Shown: piece after piece, positions 47,648 through 59,398 of the stretch
How positions within the stretch are numbered: the stretch's first letter is position 1
How the letters are laid out: every line of letters begins with the position of its first letter
Origin: Calonectria ilicicola
Taxonomy: Eukaryota; Ascomycota; Sordariomycetes; Hypocreales; Nectriaceae
NCBI GenBank assembly: GCA_020809705.1
Contig: CP085835.1
Coordinates: 558,001 to 622,000 of the forward strand
DNA: 64,000 nt
Direction: 5' to 3'
Notes under the pieces: model-generated
The model's database searches: none
What the model saw: only the letters and a program-made list of their open reading frames with translations
What the model was told of the DNA's origin: nothing
Translations under genes and position numbers: made by a program

Positions 47648-49102
47648 CTAAATAATGGAAAACAAAGTCTTCAGTCCCTCCCACTGCTCTTGGCTTGTGG
47701 GCAGAATCTGGGCAGCGGGAAGCACAAAGCCGTTAGAGCTGCTAGAGGTAGGTCGAAGCTCAATGGTCCAGGCGTATTCCGCGTGAGAAACCCCAGTCAG
47801 GTAATCCACGGAGCTACCAGTCGTGGCATACAAGGTGCTGCAGCTGGGTCCAACCGTGTAGCTAGTGCCGCTGTACGCAGAAATTCGGCTGGCAACCTGG
47901 CGGGCTGCAGAGAGCTGCGTGTTAATGTTCGTCGGGTACAGGTTGCAGTTGTAGCCATAGGGCTGCAAAATGTACTGGCCATAGCTGTGCCAGTCGACGT
48001 AAAGCTTGATGCCACTTGTACCGTTGACTTGGCCAGTGAAGCTAAGGAGAGCCTTCATTTCGGGCGTGTCGCCGTTGGCCAGACCCTTGTAATCCTCGGC
48101 GCATGGGTTGGTAGACGCTCCGCCGCTGACGCTCCACTGATACGGCCAGTTGCGGTTAATGTCTGTACCAACACACGAGCTAGTGCTTCTAGGCTGACGG
48201 TTTTTGCGCCAGAGTCGGTTGGTGCTTTGGGAGTAGACAAAGCCTGCAGTAGTTAGCAAAAGTCATGACTCGAATATTATTCTAGAAAAGTTCCATACCA
48301 TCGGGATTAACAAAAGGTAGGAAATAAAAGTCGTAGCTGTCAACAATGCTCTTTACAGTGGCGTCGTTGGTCAGATATCCATTAATGAGCTGCCATGCAA
48401 TGTACTCCTCGACCTATTGTTTGTTAGCAAATAGATAGGATTAAATGGAATGCGACGTGACTGACTGGGGCCGTAATCCACTCGCGGGCATGAACAGTTG
48501 CGTGGAAATAAATGGCGGGCTTCTTTCCTTTGCCCCCAGCGCCCCAGAAATGAAGACCGTAAATATCACGGCCCTCGTAGGACTGTCCAGCGACGACAAT
48601 CTCTGAGTTTGAGGGGAAAGCCGCGTTTAGGTCGTTGAAGAACAGGCGGTGGTCAGCATAGGTATGGTACGAATTGAACCACGAAAGAGCAGGCAAAGCA
48701 GATGCCTGTCGCTTCTTTGAAGATCTTCTGCTGACTAAATCCAAGTGTTAAGATTGATTCAAAATAATTGTATCTAGTGAAGATCAACTTACCACTCTTG
48801 TAGGGCTCAAATTGGCTCTCCTCGGCAAATTCTGCTCCCAGATCCTCGCTAATGACAGTGGACTCAAGGCCAAGTGCCTCAAACTTCTTCAAGTCATCAG
48901 GTGCGATGGCGACATCGAACTTATTATCAACATCGTGGACGGTAAGGGCAACGAACTCAAGGTCCGAAATTTTTTCGCGAACTGCATCCCCTTCGCCACC
49001 GGTGGCGATGCTGTAGGCCTTGTATCCGTCATAGGATACTCGCTGCTCTGCCGTAGCAAAGGCCAGCACAGTGGCAAAAATGAGACTTAATTGAAGCTTC
49101 AT
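47648..49102 (-). CDS. Secreted zinc carboxypeptidase, M14A family
   Basis: Four exons, complement(join(47648..48243, 48299..48413, 48466..48734, 48793..49102)), 429 residues. It cleaves C-terminal residues from peptides outside the cell. Residues 1-18 are a signal peptide ([18 protein letters not shown]), followed by an activation propeptide of about 90 residues and a basic junction (SRRSSKKRQ) suited to Kex2-type or tryptic processing. Zinc ligands are in HAREW (His, Glu) and VDWHSYGQY (His). [18 protein letters not shown] (substrate carboxylate Arg) and TIELRP (catalytic Glu) complete the site. It resembles the MeCPA-type enzyme of insect-pathogenic fungi; length and layout are normal for the family. 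It is divergent from a membrane protein gene 2.4 kb away. Confidence 0.94.
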
Positions 49103-51519
49103 TATGGCCCAGTGTCCAGAAAAGCGGTATGGTAATGAATAGTGAAATTGAGCACACTACGAAGTGGCACACATGAAAGAATTCTCATCTCTTTAATAGT
49201 CGTGCAATTGTACGACGCTACTCCCGTGACTAATTGTGGAAGGTAGCAGATCAGCTACCAGAAGCGCGCAAAAAGTGCCTTGGCTCATGCAATGCGACCC
49301 GAGCCATAGGTGCCAAGTCTTTTAAGTCGCTTGTGTTGTTTCGGATCTGGCCATCGCTCCGGTTGTACGCAGGTACCTTTGCAGAGGCCAATAGGACCTA
49401 ACGTGCTGTACGCTAGAGACCTGCCTATTGCGACAATAGACTGCACGCGACATTCGACTTGGATGTGATGAAATAGGATACTATGGCCTGCACCTCGGAA
49501 CTTTCATCTGATATCAACATCCAACTTCTTGAATCGGTATAATACGCCATGTTCTAGACCATGAGAATGTTGACATTCTACCGCAAGCCATCAAGGTCCA
49601 TTGTCAACACAACAAGGATGCCCGCCCGTGATGGCGATTGCGCAATTAAACTCGCATACCCTGGCTCCTCGGCTGCTCGGGGACTTTTAGCGTCGTGAAG
49701 TTTAATGCGACATGGCAGCGATTTTGGAGTATCCATCCATGCACAAGGCATCTGATTGGAACATCTAAATCCTTGGCCGGCGATCAATTGGGCAATCTTG
49801 TGACCACGAGATCGACTTATCATGTTCCCAAAGCCAAATTCCTTTCCGCGAATCATCTAGCCGCTAGCAGGCATTCCACTCCGCCGAGTTTATGCCCAAA
49901 GAGCCTTGTTTCTTTTTCATCCTCTCCGCTCCTGCAGCCCCAAGCATGTCCCACCATTGGATGGACAACTCACTGAGCTAATTTCAGCGGTCAATTTAAG
50001 GTTTTTACATGAACAGTCGTCTTCTAATCAGCAAGTCAAGGAAGATGTCATTTCCTGTTCCCTGATTCTACGTCATGTTGAGCCCAGAATGCGGTGAGAT
50101 CGGACTCTAGGTTGCTGGCCCAAGCTCCATTGACAAAGATTTGACGTCACCTAGATTTTAAAAGTGTCATTTTAACCCTCCCGATTGTAGAAGTCAGCAC
50201 GAGCCATTCAAGTGGAGACAAACATGGTTTTCAATTCAACTCCGGCTTGGCACGTTTTTGAGACACAACTCAACCTATCAGGATAGCCCTTGGTTTGACT
50301 AAAAAAGATTTCCATTGAATGACAACGAGAATAAACCTAAAATATCCATCTTGGTAATTCTTGAAACCTCTGCTCTCGGGCAAAACTCCTTGTGATGCCC
50401 ACCTACCCTATAGTAAAATTCACACACGAGGCCTTGTATCATAACCCATAAACGCCGATAAGGGATTGTATGCTCTATCGAAAGAAATTGAAAGAAAAAA
50501 TTGCTATTGAGAGTTCCAGTTTCTGGATCGCGTGCTGTTTGATCAAGCGATTGGGGTTAGCATTTTGATGTGGGGCAAACGGATTCAAGAATCAATTTTT
50601 AACTTGAGGAGCAAATGAAAAGCTGGATTACATGACAAAATCGCATTCGTCAGGTTGGTTGTACGTAGTTGGTCCCTTGAATGCACAATTTTTCCTAGAA
50701 ATAGTCAATGTGATATTAAGAGGAAAGTTATTTGTTCGACTCGGGAAAAGAATGTAGAATAAAAAGATTGACTGCTTGATTAGCCTTTTCTTGTATTCTC
50801 ATCAAATCGAAGCAAAGGAGTCGAGGATTGTACCTAATCAGGAAGACCACGTCGTAGCGTTATCTCATCTTCAGGCCGACCGGGGCAGCGTATTGTGGGG
50901 ACTACCGATACAGTGGGGAAAGAAGGCGAAAGTACGATTTTAATCATCAAGGAATTTTGAGTCATCTGTAGTTTCTGGCGCCTCATCAAAGAGAATACGC
51001 ACAGTGTTTGGTGATACTTTTTCGTTTCTTTATCAGAGAAAACATTTAAGCTTGCGGAACTGAGACGCCATGACAAGGCTGGTGATTATCGTAGATCTCT
51101 GGTCTAAGTCTCAAGTTACAAGCCTGGGTTCCAGTTAGCCGCTGGGGCCAGCAGTTGCAACACCATCATTGGAGGACATGGGCGTAAAAGTCTCCGCAGC
51201 CTTCAGTGGGTATGTGATGATGTCACGGATTTCTTACTGTTTTTGGATAGCGTATCCAACCAGCCAATCCCCATATCCAAAAGGCGATTTGAAACGGGGG
51301 GTTACTGGGGCTTTCTGGATCTCGTAAGCCGCCACAGTGGGATTCAGCTTCCGACGTGGCACATGCGGCTGAGAGAGGAGACTCGAGTGAGATGTGACAT
51401 GCACGATTCGCGTTGGGAGAAAACTTCAGCCTCGATTCAATTCACTCATGATCAGATTGCCAAGCGTTTTGACAACTGATCATTCGGCAAACAGCGGCTC
51501 CCGCGGCTCTTAATCAACG
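49103..51519. other. Long intergenic region
   Basis: 2.4 kb between divergent genes. Several frames of 60-90 codons have no protein-like pattern, and no repeat with defined ends was found. It presumably holds the promoters of the M14 peptidase and the membrane protein. Confidence 0.45.
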
Positions 51520-53796
51520 ATGGGGATTGTCACAAGCTCAACGGTGGCATATAGCCCTATCCAGCCAATCCATGTTGTCCGAGGGAGATGGCACGGATGG
51601 CCAACGTCAACCATAATCCACCTCTTACCTCTCGCATCGACAATTGCACTGTTATACATCAATTTTGCCGGCTTATTCTGGTTTCCCACCACCGGAGTCG
51701 ATGTGTTGGGCCACCATGTGCCGGCAAGCAACATTCTTAACATGCTGCAGCTCGCTGCAAAGCTGTACGAAATTCTCGTGGTCATATCTCTGACCGCGAT
51801 TGCACTAAAAACCTACAAACGCCGTCTTATCCAGGATGGGATTCCATTGGGCTTACTCACTGGCGCCTACCGAGTATTTGACGTGTTATACGTGTTTAGC
51901 CCCACGTTTTGGAGTGGTGCCAAGCACGCCATGTCTTTAGCGTCACTTCTCATCATCAGTGTCATCCTTTGCGCCCTTGCCGCCCCAGCCTCTGCCATCC
52001 TAATAGTTCCCAACTTGGGATGGTTCAAGATGCCTCGCTCGTTTTCCAACGTCTATATGCCCGTTTCTCTGCAAAGAACTGCATGGCTTCGCCCCACAGT
52101 GTTTGACGGAAGTCTTGGGGAAACCCAGACCTACTGCCTGACACGAGCGGGGGCATTCATCGAGGACTGCCCTGCAGCAGGGTTTCAAAACATATTCACC
52201 TGGGCTACAGGGTGGAAGTACACAGGACTGCCAGACAATATTACTTTCCAAGATCCTTCAGGTACGGTCACCAGGCGACTGGACATGGAATCTACCAACT
52301 TAGGAACTTTTGTTACTACTTTAATGGTAAATGCGGTTTCGACGTTTGGCCAGTTTAAAAAGTATATAAACACACAAGATGTCGGGAAGATTTCTTATGT
52401 GGATCAATATCGGTTAAGTCTCACAGAGCAGTCGAGCACATTTCAACCCCTGGTAAATACACGGTGTAACGTCTGGAACCTTCAGAATTACGACAACGTG
52501 ACTGAAATACCAACGTTCGTTTTTCCCAGCGAGGAGTTAAATTGCTTTACCACAGGCCCCGACAACGAATGCACCCGCCTCAGGAAAAAATACAGCAATG
52601 TGACAGTCCCAAGTGATGTGTGGCAAGGCCAGGAGAATATGACATACAAATTCAACACCATCTCCGGGGAAAGCGCAATACATACCAACACGTCTAAACC
52701 TGACCCATCATTCTTGGCATTTTCGGCCAGGTTACCATACGCCTTCAATCAGAGCTATTTCGGAACTCGCGTCGCTGCATGTAGCATCATGTCGCATTGG
52801 ATTCCTTCGCTATTATGGGCTGATTCTTCCGGCTCCGACCTCGTTCACAGCAATATCACTGATCTAGCCTCATTTGGATACGATGAGAAATTCAGGAGAG
52901 AGCACGACAACGGGACCATCGGCTCTCTCATTCGATTCGACCAGTCTTGGCTACCCTATCTTAACATACACGTCGAGAATGGATTGCCTGTCCAAAATGC
53001 AACACCGCCGGTGATCCCGGTCACTGATATTACATTTGAGGAGTTTCCAGTCTTTGGTGCGCTGCTTTCAGGTCTCTCGGCCCACTCCACAAACGGGGAT
53101 ATGGTTTTTGGACCGGGAAGCGCACTCTATACGAACCCAGGCTCCATCGACCCCCGAGATGATGCAAAAGTACAACTCGCTTTGGAAAAGCTCATTGGCA
53201 CCCTAGTTGCTGATGCGATTGCACACGTGCAGGCGGGAGTAGGGGCCAAGATTATGCGGCCAAATGGAGAGGGAAACCGCAGTGCAATCATTGATACACT
53301 CTCCACGCGTGATATTCCAGGTGGATCCGAGATTTTACTGTACAAAAACGGCACGTTTGTGTATCCAGGAGGTCAGACGGACAACACCAACAAAACTCTA
53401 GACGAATGGATGGACTACTGGCTGGAAGAAAATGTCAACATGTTTTTCAAGGCTGAGCAGTATGGATATGGATATGGCCAGTCACGAGGCCCTTTGATAT
53501 TTGCAATTGTCGTGGTTTTGGTTTACCTAGTGGTGCTGGCCTCGTACATGGCCGCGGCCATCTTCCACACGTCAGACGCTATTGTTACATGGAGTGATGT
53601 TCAGGACATGGTCGTTTTGGCCTGGACCTCGCCTCGTCCGGACGGACTCCAGAGCAAGGGCGTTAATACCGAGGGTGGAGACATTTGGAGCGAGAACGTC
53701 TCGGTGCGAGCGACAGCATCGAATCATGTTAATTTGGCGCTGGATGAACAAGACTCTGGACTGTTGAGACTGCGGAGAAATGAGAGGTATTGGTAA
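51520..53796 (+). CDS. Large multi-span membrane protein of unknown function
   Basis: I do not recognise a named family beyond a fungal hypothetical group. The gene is intronless with 758 residues. Hydrophobic spans lie near residues 32-55 (IIHLLPLASTIALLYINFAG), 75-92, 137-163 (MSLASLLIISVILCALAAP) and 663-687 (PLIFAIVVVLVYLVVLASYM). The roughly 500-residue segment between spans 3 and 4 carries many N-x-S/T sites and several Cys residues, so it is probably a glycosylated extracellular domain. The C-terminal tail (about 70 residues) would be cytosolic. Layout suggests a cell-surface protein anchored at both ends. No catalytic motif is seen. Confidence 0.75.
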   Translation: MGIVTSSTVAYSPIQPIHVVRGRWHGWPTSTIIHLLPLASTIALLYINFAGLFWFPTTGVDVLGHHVPASNILNMLQLAAKLYEILVVISLTAIALKTYKRRLIQDGIPLGLLTGAYRVFDVLYVFSPTFWSGAKHAMSLASLLIISVILCALAAPASAILIVPNLGWFKMPRSFSNVYMPVSLQRTAWLRPTVFDGSLGETQTYCLTRAGAFIEDCPAAGFQNIFTWATGWKYTGLPDNITFQDPSGTVTRRLDMESTNLGTFVTTLMVNAVSTFGQFKKYINTQDVGKISYVDQYRLSLTEQSSTFQPLVNTRCNVWNLQNYDNVTEIPTFVFPSEELNCFTTGPDNECTRLRKKYSNVTVPSDVWQGQENMTYKFNTISGESAIHTNTSKPDPSFLAFSARLPYAFNQSYFGTRVAACSIMSHWIPSLLWADSSGSDLVHSNITDLASFGYDEKFRREHDNGTIGSLIRFDQSWLPYLNIHVENGLPVQNATPPVIPVTDITFEEFPVFGALLSGLSAHSTNGDMVFGPGSALYTNPGSIDPRDDAKVQLALEKLIGTLVADAIAHVQAGVGAKIMRPNGEGNRSAIIDTLSTRDIPGGSEILLYKNGTFVYPGGQTDNTNKTLDEWMDYWLEENVNMFFKAEQYGYGYGQSRGPLIFAIVVVLVYLVVLASYMAAAIFHTSDAIVTWSDVQDMVVLAWTSPRPDGLQSKGVNTEGGDIWSENVSVRATASNHVNLALDEQDSGLLRLRRNERYW

Positions 53797-54806
53797 AGGA
53801 AAATGTAGTATAGTACGCAGATACGGTCGAATTGGGATGGAGTGAAGATGAAAAGGACATTGCACTTTGGAAATCGGCTTTATCTAATACATTAGCGAGC
53901 CCAATAACCGAGTCACCGGGCACCCGGGAGAAAGAAAAACCCGTGCTTTTACGAAAGAATGGGGATTCTCAGCTCGAGGCGCTTTCCCTCTCCAAGTTTA
54001 GATCGGACGAAACAAGAATGGCCAAGCTTGAAACTTGATGAAATATGGGCTTCGGAAGAATATTCTAAAAGTCCACGAGTCCCAGCCATCAATTGGCCTT
54101 TGCCAAGACGGCCCCAGAGCCCGTTCCTGCTAGCCCTGTCTCAGGTTGGGCAAGTCCCCTCAAAAAACATTGACATTTCCGGCGCCTTGGGTTTCAAGTT
54201 CCCCAACCCATGCTCGTCCTGTGGATCCCCAGAAAATCACGACAGGACCAGTTAAGCATGCAAATAACCTAAACATTTTGAATCACCCGGCGACAGCGCT
54301 TGATTTTAGTGTTTCTAAGCCAATCGCAGGGGCGAAGCTCCCCACCTGGACGAGCAGCGGCTTGTGTCACCGAGTAGCATTCAACGCCCCATACTTCTAG
54401 AACTGGACGTAGATTTTCGTCCCAACAATGAAACGGCTCGTATTGGACCAATACGCGCAAGCGGGTCCTTGTAATCGAAATGTCGGTAGTCCTGCCAAGA
54501 GTCGAAACACCCCAGTAAACCGACCATGGCAAGGTTTTCAACTTTCGATCGCTTACTTTCTGTTTATCCCGCCAATGAGAGGCTTGGAATAGCTTCACGA
54601 TGCAGAGAAGGGGTTTGTTTCACACGCTTTTTTGGAATGGGAATGCCTCCATAAATACTGTTTGCATGCCCAGATCTGGTGTTTCTGGTAGTTCAGTCAG
54701 TATCCATTCTTTCTTTCAATCGGGTTTTTGTTTGTCTCTTGTTTGAGCTTGACGTTCATTCTTTTAATTATTCTTTATCAGTTTTTCACTCTTTCCATTT
54801 TTCAAA
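53797..54806. other. Intergenic region upstream of CBM1 protease
   Basis: 1 kb. The last 150 bp before 54807 are T/C-rich, as in fungal promoters of well-expressed secreted proteins. No other feature. Confidence 0.45.
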
Positions 54807-56356
54807 ATGCGTTTCACCTCTACTGCTGCCCTGGTGGCTGCTCTCGCCACGTCGACCGTGGCCAACACCATCTCCTCAACCTCCGATCTCGACGGCTCCG
54901 TTTGGGAGAACCTTAAGCCTGTCAAGGGCCGTGGCTTCACTCCCCGCAACCGACCCTACCGACGACAGTCCGGATGGAGCCCTCCCTCCGACATGTCAGG
55001 TGCTTTGACTGAAGTTTGGGACCACTGCAAGAGCACGTACAACAGCGGAGACATTTTCGGCTTCAAGAACTATGGTTGGGACCAGCTGATGGCTACTAAG
55101 GGGTAAGGGGAGGTGTATTTTCAGCACAATCATTTTTATGTCTAATTCGTTATTGTCTAGTACCATCAACATGTGTGTCCGATGGGAGTCCACTGTCTCC
55201 GTCACCGCCGCCGAGCGCACCAAGATTGCCACTGTCGTTGAGCAGCAGTACCAGAAGTGGTTCGAGTGGCTCTATGGCTATGACAACTTCCCCTACAGCA
55301 GCATCAAGGTCAACGTTGTTGGCTGGGCTGTCTCGGACAAGAGCCTTCTTGAGGGCGATACCACTGGTCTCAACATCTACACTGACAAGGACGCCGATGG
55401 CATTCCTCAGTGTGCCGAGTCTTGCGGCCGATACTTCCACCAGGACGGTGACTACAGCAGTTGCGCTGCTGGCACTGACAACCACTACGACCAGTCTCTC
55501 TGGCTGACCGAGGGATTGAGCGGCGGTACCGGTGGTGACTGGGGCCAGCGTATTGGCCGTGAGTATTTCATGCAGCTCTTGGACTCGGAGAATGTCCACA
55601 TTCTGCTGCATGAGATGGTAGGTGATCCGACCGCGTTGGACATTGCGCAGGGGCTGACAAAAATGCTTCAAACAGGGCCACACCTTCGGACTTGATGACT
55701 GTAAGTACCTGATCCATGAAAGTGTATTATGAACCTTTAACTAACTTGTTTCCAGTTTATGGTATGACGCGGCCCTCAAAATATGGATGGAAATGGCCAT
55801 GAACACTATGTTCATCACGCCTCGTCCCGTCCCGTTCAACATGACCATCTCCGCTAACGACTTCACAGACTGGACCCCCACTGGTCAGAGCGCCTTCATC
55901 ATGCTTGCTGGATCTGCCACCCAGGTCACCGACTTCGACGGCTGGATGCTCCGAAACTGGTGGTATGAGCTCTCCCGCGAGCGAGGCTGGAACGATGGCA
56001 CCGCTTCCTCTGGCTCTGCCTCGTCGACTCCATCTGCCACTTCCGCCGCTGCCAGCAGCCCGACCGTTGGGGCTGTTGAGAGCTCTGCTGCTGTCGAGAC
56101 CTCCAGCCCTGCTGCTACTACCCCTGCATTTGCGCTCGAGTTGGACGTTTCCACCCCCACTGTCGGCGGTGGTGAGGGTGAGGCACAGGCTACCCCTTCA
56201 GTGGCTACCCCTTCAGCTACTCCTTCGTCCTCGGATGACAGCGGATCTTCCGGCCAATGGCAGCAGTGCGGCGGTAACAACTGGACCGGCACTACCAAGT
56301 GCGGATCGGGCTTAAGCTGCAAGAAGCACAATGATTTTTACTCGCAGTGCCTGTAA
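54807..56356 (+). CDS. Secreted HExxH metalloprotease-like protein with C-terminal CBM1
   Basis: Five exons: join(54807..55102, 55161..55617, 55676..55700, 55756..55761, 55869..56356), 423 residues. The signal peptide is [20 protein letters not shown] catalytic-like domain contains [25 protein letters not shown]: the zinc motif [11 protein letters not shown] is assembled across exons of 25 and 6 nt. The conserved [23 protein letters not shown] follows. A Ser/Thr/Ala/Pro linker of about 120 residues leads to a family-1 cellulose-binding module ([20 protein letters not shown]...SQCL). Similar fungal proteins are annotated only as CBM1-containing. HExxHxxGxxD suggests a metzincin-like peptidase, but activity has not been shown to my knowledge. 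The product is expected outside the cell, bound to cellulose. Confidence 0.85.
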
Positions 56357-57063
56357 GCTGCGGCTTTCTCAGCGAATCTCTCAACGAATTTCATGGTGGT
56401 TGAGTCAGTGACTGTTGGTTTGTTGGGTTAGGGGACTGATTGATCTACGGTCGCATTTTCCCGGCCCAACCCCGACCCCGACCCGGTCGTGCCCTATGTA
56501 AAACCTTTTTATTACTTGTACGTATTTTTAAAGCATAAAGCATATAGGAGAAATAAGAGCCCGTAAGATCTGAAATATTCCCGCGCTTCCGAGCTATCAT
56601 TCATGATAAATGGGTGGTCGAACCAGGTTCTGCCCAGGTCAGGGCCAGGAACACGGTGACATGCCTGCGGATAACCCTGGCACGGTGACGGATAACCCTG
56701 CCATTTGTGAATAATCCTGGCAGAATTATGGACACGGATTGTGTTGAAGCGACCACGTGATGGCCCTAATCTAGTAAAGGGGGCTCCAAACGCGATCGAA
56801 TCATGTCGCGCCCCGCAGATGCTACTCTTACCGCGAACTGCCGCAGGCGAAGCTTACCTCCTGCATCCTTCTGCATTGTCATTTTACTGGCACATGTACG
56901 AGCCTAGATGATTCAATACCATCCCCAGTCACTACGCTAGCCCCTTCTATTAATTGACGTCCGGGGGAGGCTAGCGTCAGTACAATTACCAACCTGGTCG
57001 CAGCGACCGGAAAAGTCCCTCGATCCGTTGCCAAGTCTCTCTCCACCAAAAATTATCCACGTC
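56357..57063. other. Intergenic region
   Basis: 707 bp between the CBM1 gene and a regulator. A short direct repeat of GGATAACCCTG occurs twice near 56669-56700. Presumed 3' UTR and promoter. Confidence 0.45.
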
Positions 57064-59084
57064 ATGGAGCAAAGCGAGAACGAAAACGCGGGGGAGCAGC
57101 GAGTCCGGAAGCATCATACACGCAGCCGAATCGGGTGTCTCACGTGCAAGAAGCGCCATCTGCGGTGTGACGGCAATCAGCCAATTTGGTAAGTAGGACA
57201 CGACACCACATGCACTGCTCCGATTTAGGTGTGTTAACTGGGTCTGCAGTAATAGATGTGCGAGGGGAGGGAAACCATGTAGCTTTTTGGCGCCAGATCC
57301 GCCACTGAGGGAACGGAGAGGGTTATCTCTTCCGGGTGAGCAGAGGCCATGGTCTCTGATACCAAGTCAGCTCCAATCGTCTGTGACGAGAGCAGTGCCA
57401 GGGTTCAATGTGCTGGAACCCTTTGATTGCTTACCGATGAAGATGACACACAAGTCTACCGAGTTATTAAGATACTGTACGTGGCCCAAAAAGAAAAAGA
57501 AAAGAAAAGAAAAGCAAAACCATGCATCCACCGAAGCCACTCTTTATTGACCACAGTGGTTCTAGATCACCAAATACACGACAATTATGACATAACATCA
57601 AAGGCAAAAGACAAGGACGTGTAAGTATTTCATAGCCACCATAAGCGTACATATACTCAACCAGAATCGGTTAGTCTTCAATACGTCATCCAAAATCCAA
57701 CCTCCATCCGGTACACTTTGCTCGTCGCAGGATTACACTACCTGTGGGTGACAGGCGATTCTCAAAAATATGACGCCACCGTCTTGCATCACAAATCGGA
57801 AGCGCTCCACTTTCTGAACAAGGAAATCCAAGTTATGGACCCGAAGGCATGCATCGCTCTCATTAAACATGTGGCCACTCTCTGCCTTATGGAGGTATGT
57901 TGAACACCACCATGGATCTATTTTCTGATTTCATGCCTCGAATATTTATTGACACTGACGATGGTTATAAGATTGGCATCGGGAACATGGGAACCGCTGA
58001 AACCCACATGGACGGCCTCGTCGCTATCCTAGAAAACTTTCATCAAATTGATCAAAATTGGGCTGAATTCGAATTCGAGGAAGAGCTGGCATATCGGTAC
58101 CTCATACTGCAAGTCTTTCAAATTATACATCCCATGTTTTTGGACGAGTGACTAACATGACTGGATAGGGCATACAATTATATTCATAATATGAGAAGCA
58201 GGATGAAGGAAATGACGGCCCTGGACGATTTGATCGGGGAATCTTATGATACAAAAATTTCAGACTTTCAGGCACTGTTAACCAAAATGCATGAAAAGGA
58301 CATGGGATGCTTAAGAATCCAACTTCGGGCCTTGTCGTTATATCCATTCTTCTTCCCCAACCTTCCCCCAAACAGCAAATTGTATGATATAGATGCCTTG
58401 GTTTTTGTCGACTGCCTGAGGGCCCTGACAACACTGGTCGAGTCCAGTGATTTCGGTCAGATTTTTAGCGATTCCGGTGAAGCCTGGGTTGAGGGTTCAA
58501 TAGCCCGATTGCACCTCGCTATCATGAACACCCATGTCTCGTCGATTTTTAATATGGAGGAACGATCAAGCTTAGATCCCGTATCCGGACAAAGAATGAC
58601 TAGTTCCTGGTGTAGCATCGCAACCATAAATGGCCTCTACATGCACACCGTCTTGGGTATCTGGAACGCGAACCAACCTATGGGCCGTCCACTACTTCGG
58701 CTTGTCATGAAGATGCTGGTGCGCGATCTGCAGAAGCCATCACAAATGCCCAAGATGTTCCTGTCGCCAGACTTTTGGCTCTGGAAGCATTTTGTCACGG
58801 CATACTTCCTGACAGCACACCAATTGGATAAATACGACCCTTCTTTGCAGGCAACTGAGCAGTATTTTGATCGGTCATTATACCATTGGAGCCAGACTTT
58901 CAATACTACTAGTTGGGAGCAAGTTCATAAGAGGCTCACAAAGATTGCTTGGCCATCGACCCATCCCCAAGACCTCACAAAAGTTGTGTGGCAGCGGGCG
59001 TTACGACGAGGAGAATTATTTGGCAGTGTGAACACATCACCAACTGCTTCATCTTCATCTCCGGAAGATTTTAGAGAGCTCTAA
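57064..59084 (+). CDS. Zn2Cys6 fungal-specific transcription factor
   Basis: Six exons: join(57064..57188, 57250..57476, 57557..57620, 57675..57894, 57972..58096, 58169..59084), 558 residues. The zinc cluster is C-LT-C-KKRHLR-C-DGNQPI-C-NR-C-ARGGKP-C, preceded by basic KHHTRSR, and an intron splits it. The rest fits the Zn2Cys6-associated domain of the sterol-regulator-like group: LLVAGLHYLWVTG, HLAIMNTHVSSIF and SLYHWSQTFNTTSWEQVHKR. It ends in a Ser-rich tail. It faces the M20 peptidase gene tail-to-tail and is the only regulator near the peptidase and peptide-transporter genes. Exons 3 and 4 (64 and 220 nt) rest on splice-site and frame logic alone. Confidence 0.85.
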
Positions 59085-59398
59085 AATTGAGCGAGGATCG
59101 CGAAAAAAGCAATGAATTTCGGGCGAGTAAGGCGGCGCAAAGTTATGATTATTATTATTATTTTTATTATAGGCTGGCTCGGAGTCTTGAGTTTGAAAGT
59201 CGCCGGGCCAATTCTACTTCTTTATGAGTTATGGACACAAAGTTATTGGATGAATCTCGGGACTTATGGGGGATCCAGTTGGGACCGCGCAGGCAAGGCG
59301 ATTGATTGCTTTATAGGCTATATTAGACGATTTTAACTCGAAAGCCAACGAGGCCAAATCATTTTACTACAATAGAAAGGATGTCTGTCACCATATTA
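59085..59398. other. Convergent intergenic region
   Basis: 314 bp between 3' ends of the regulator and the M20 peptidase, with a short ATT repeat near 59149. Nothing else is seen. Confidence 0.4.

Noticed and set aside
55787..55868. Open frame from 55787 reading into the CBM1 protease C-terminal exon
   Set aside because: It is intron sequence; splicing at 55868/55869 restores the conserved DWTPTG.
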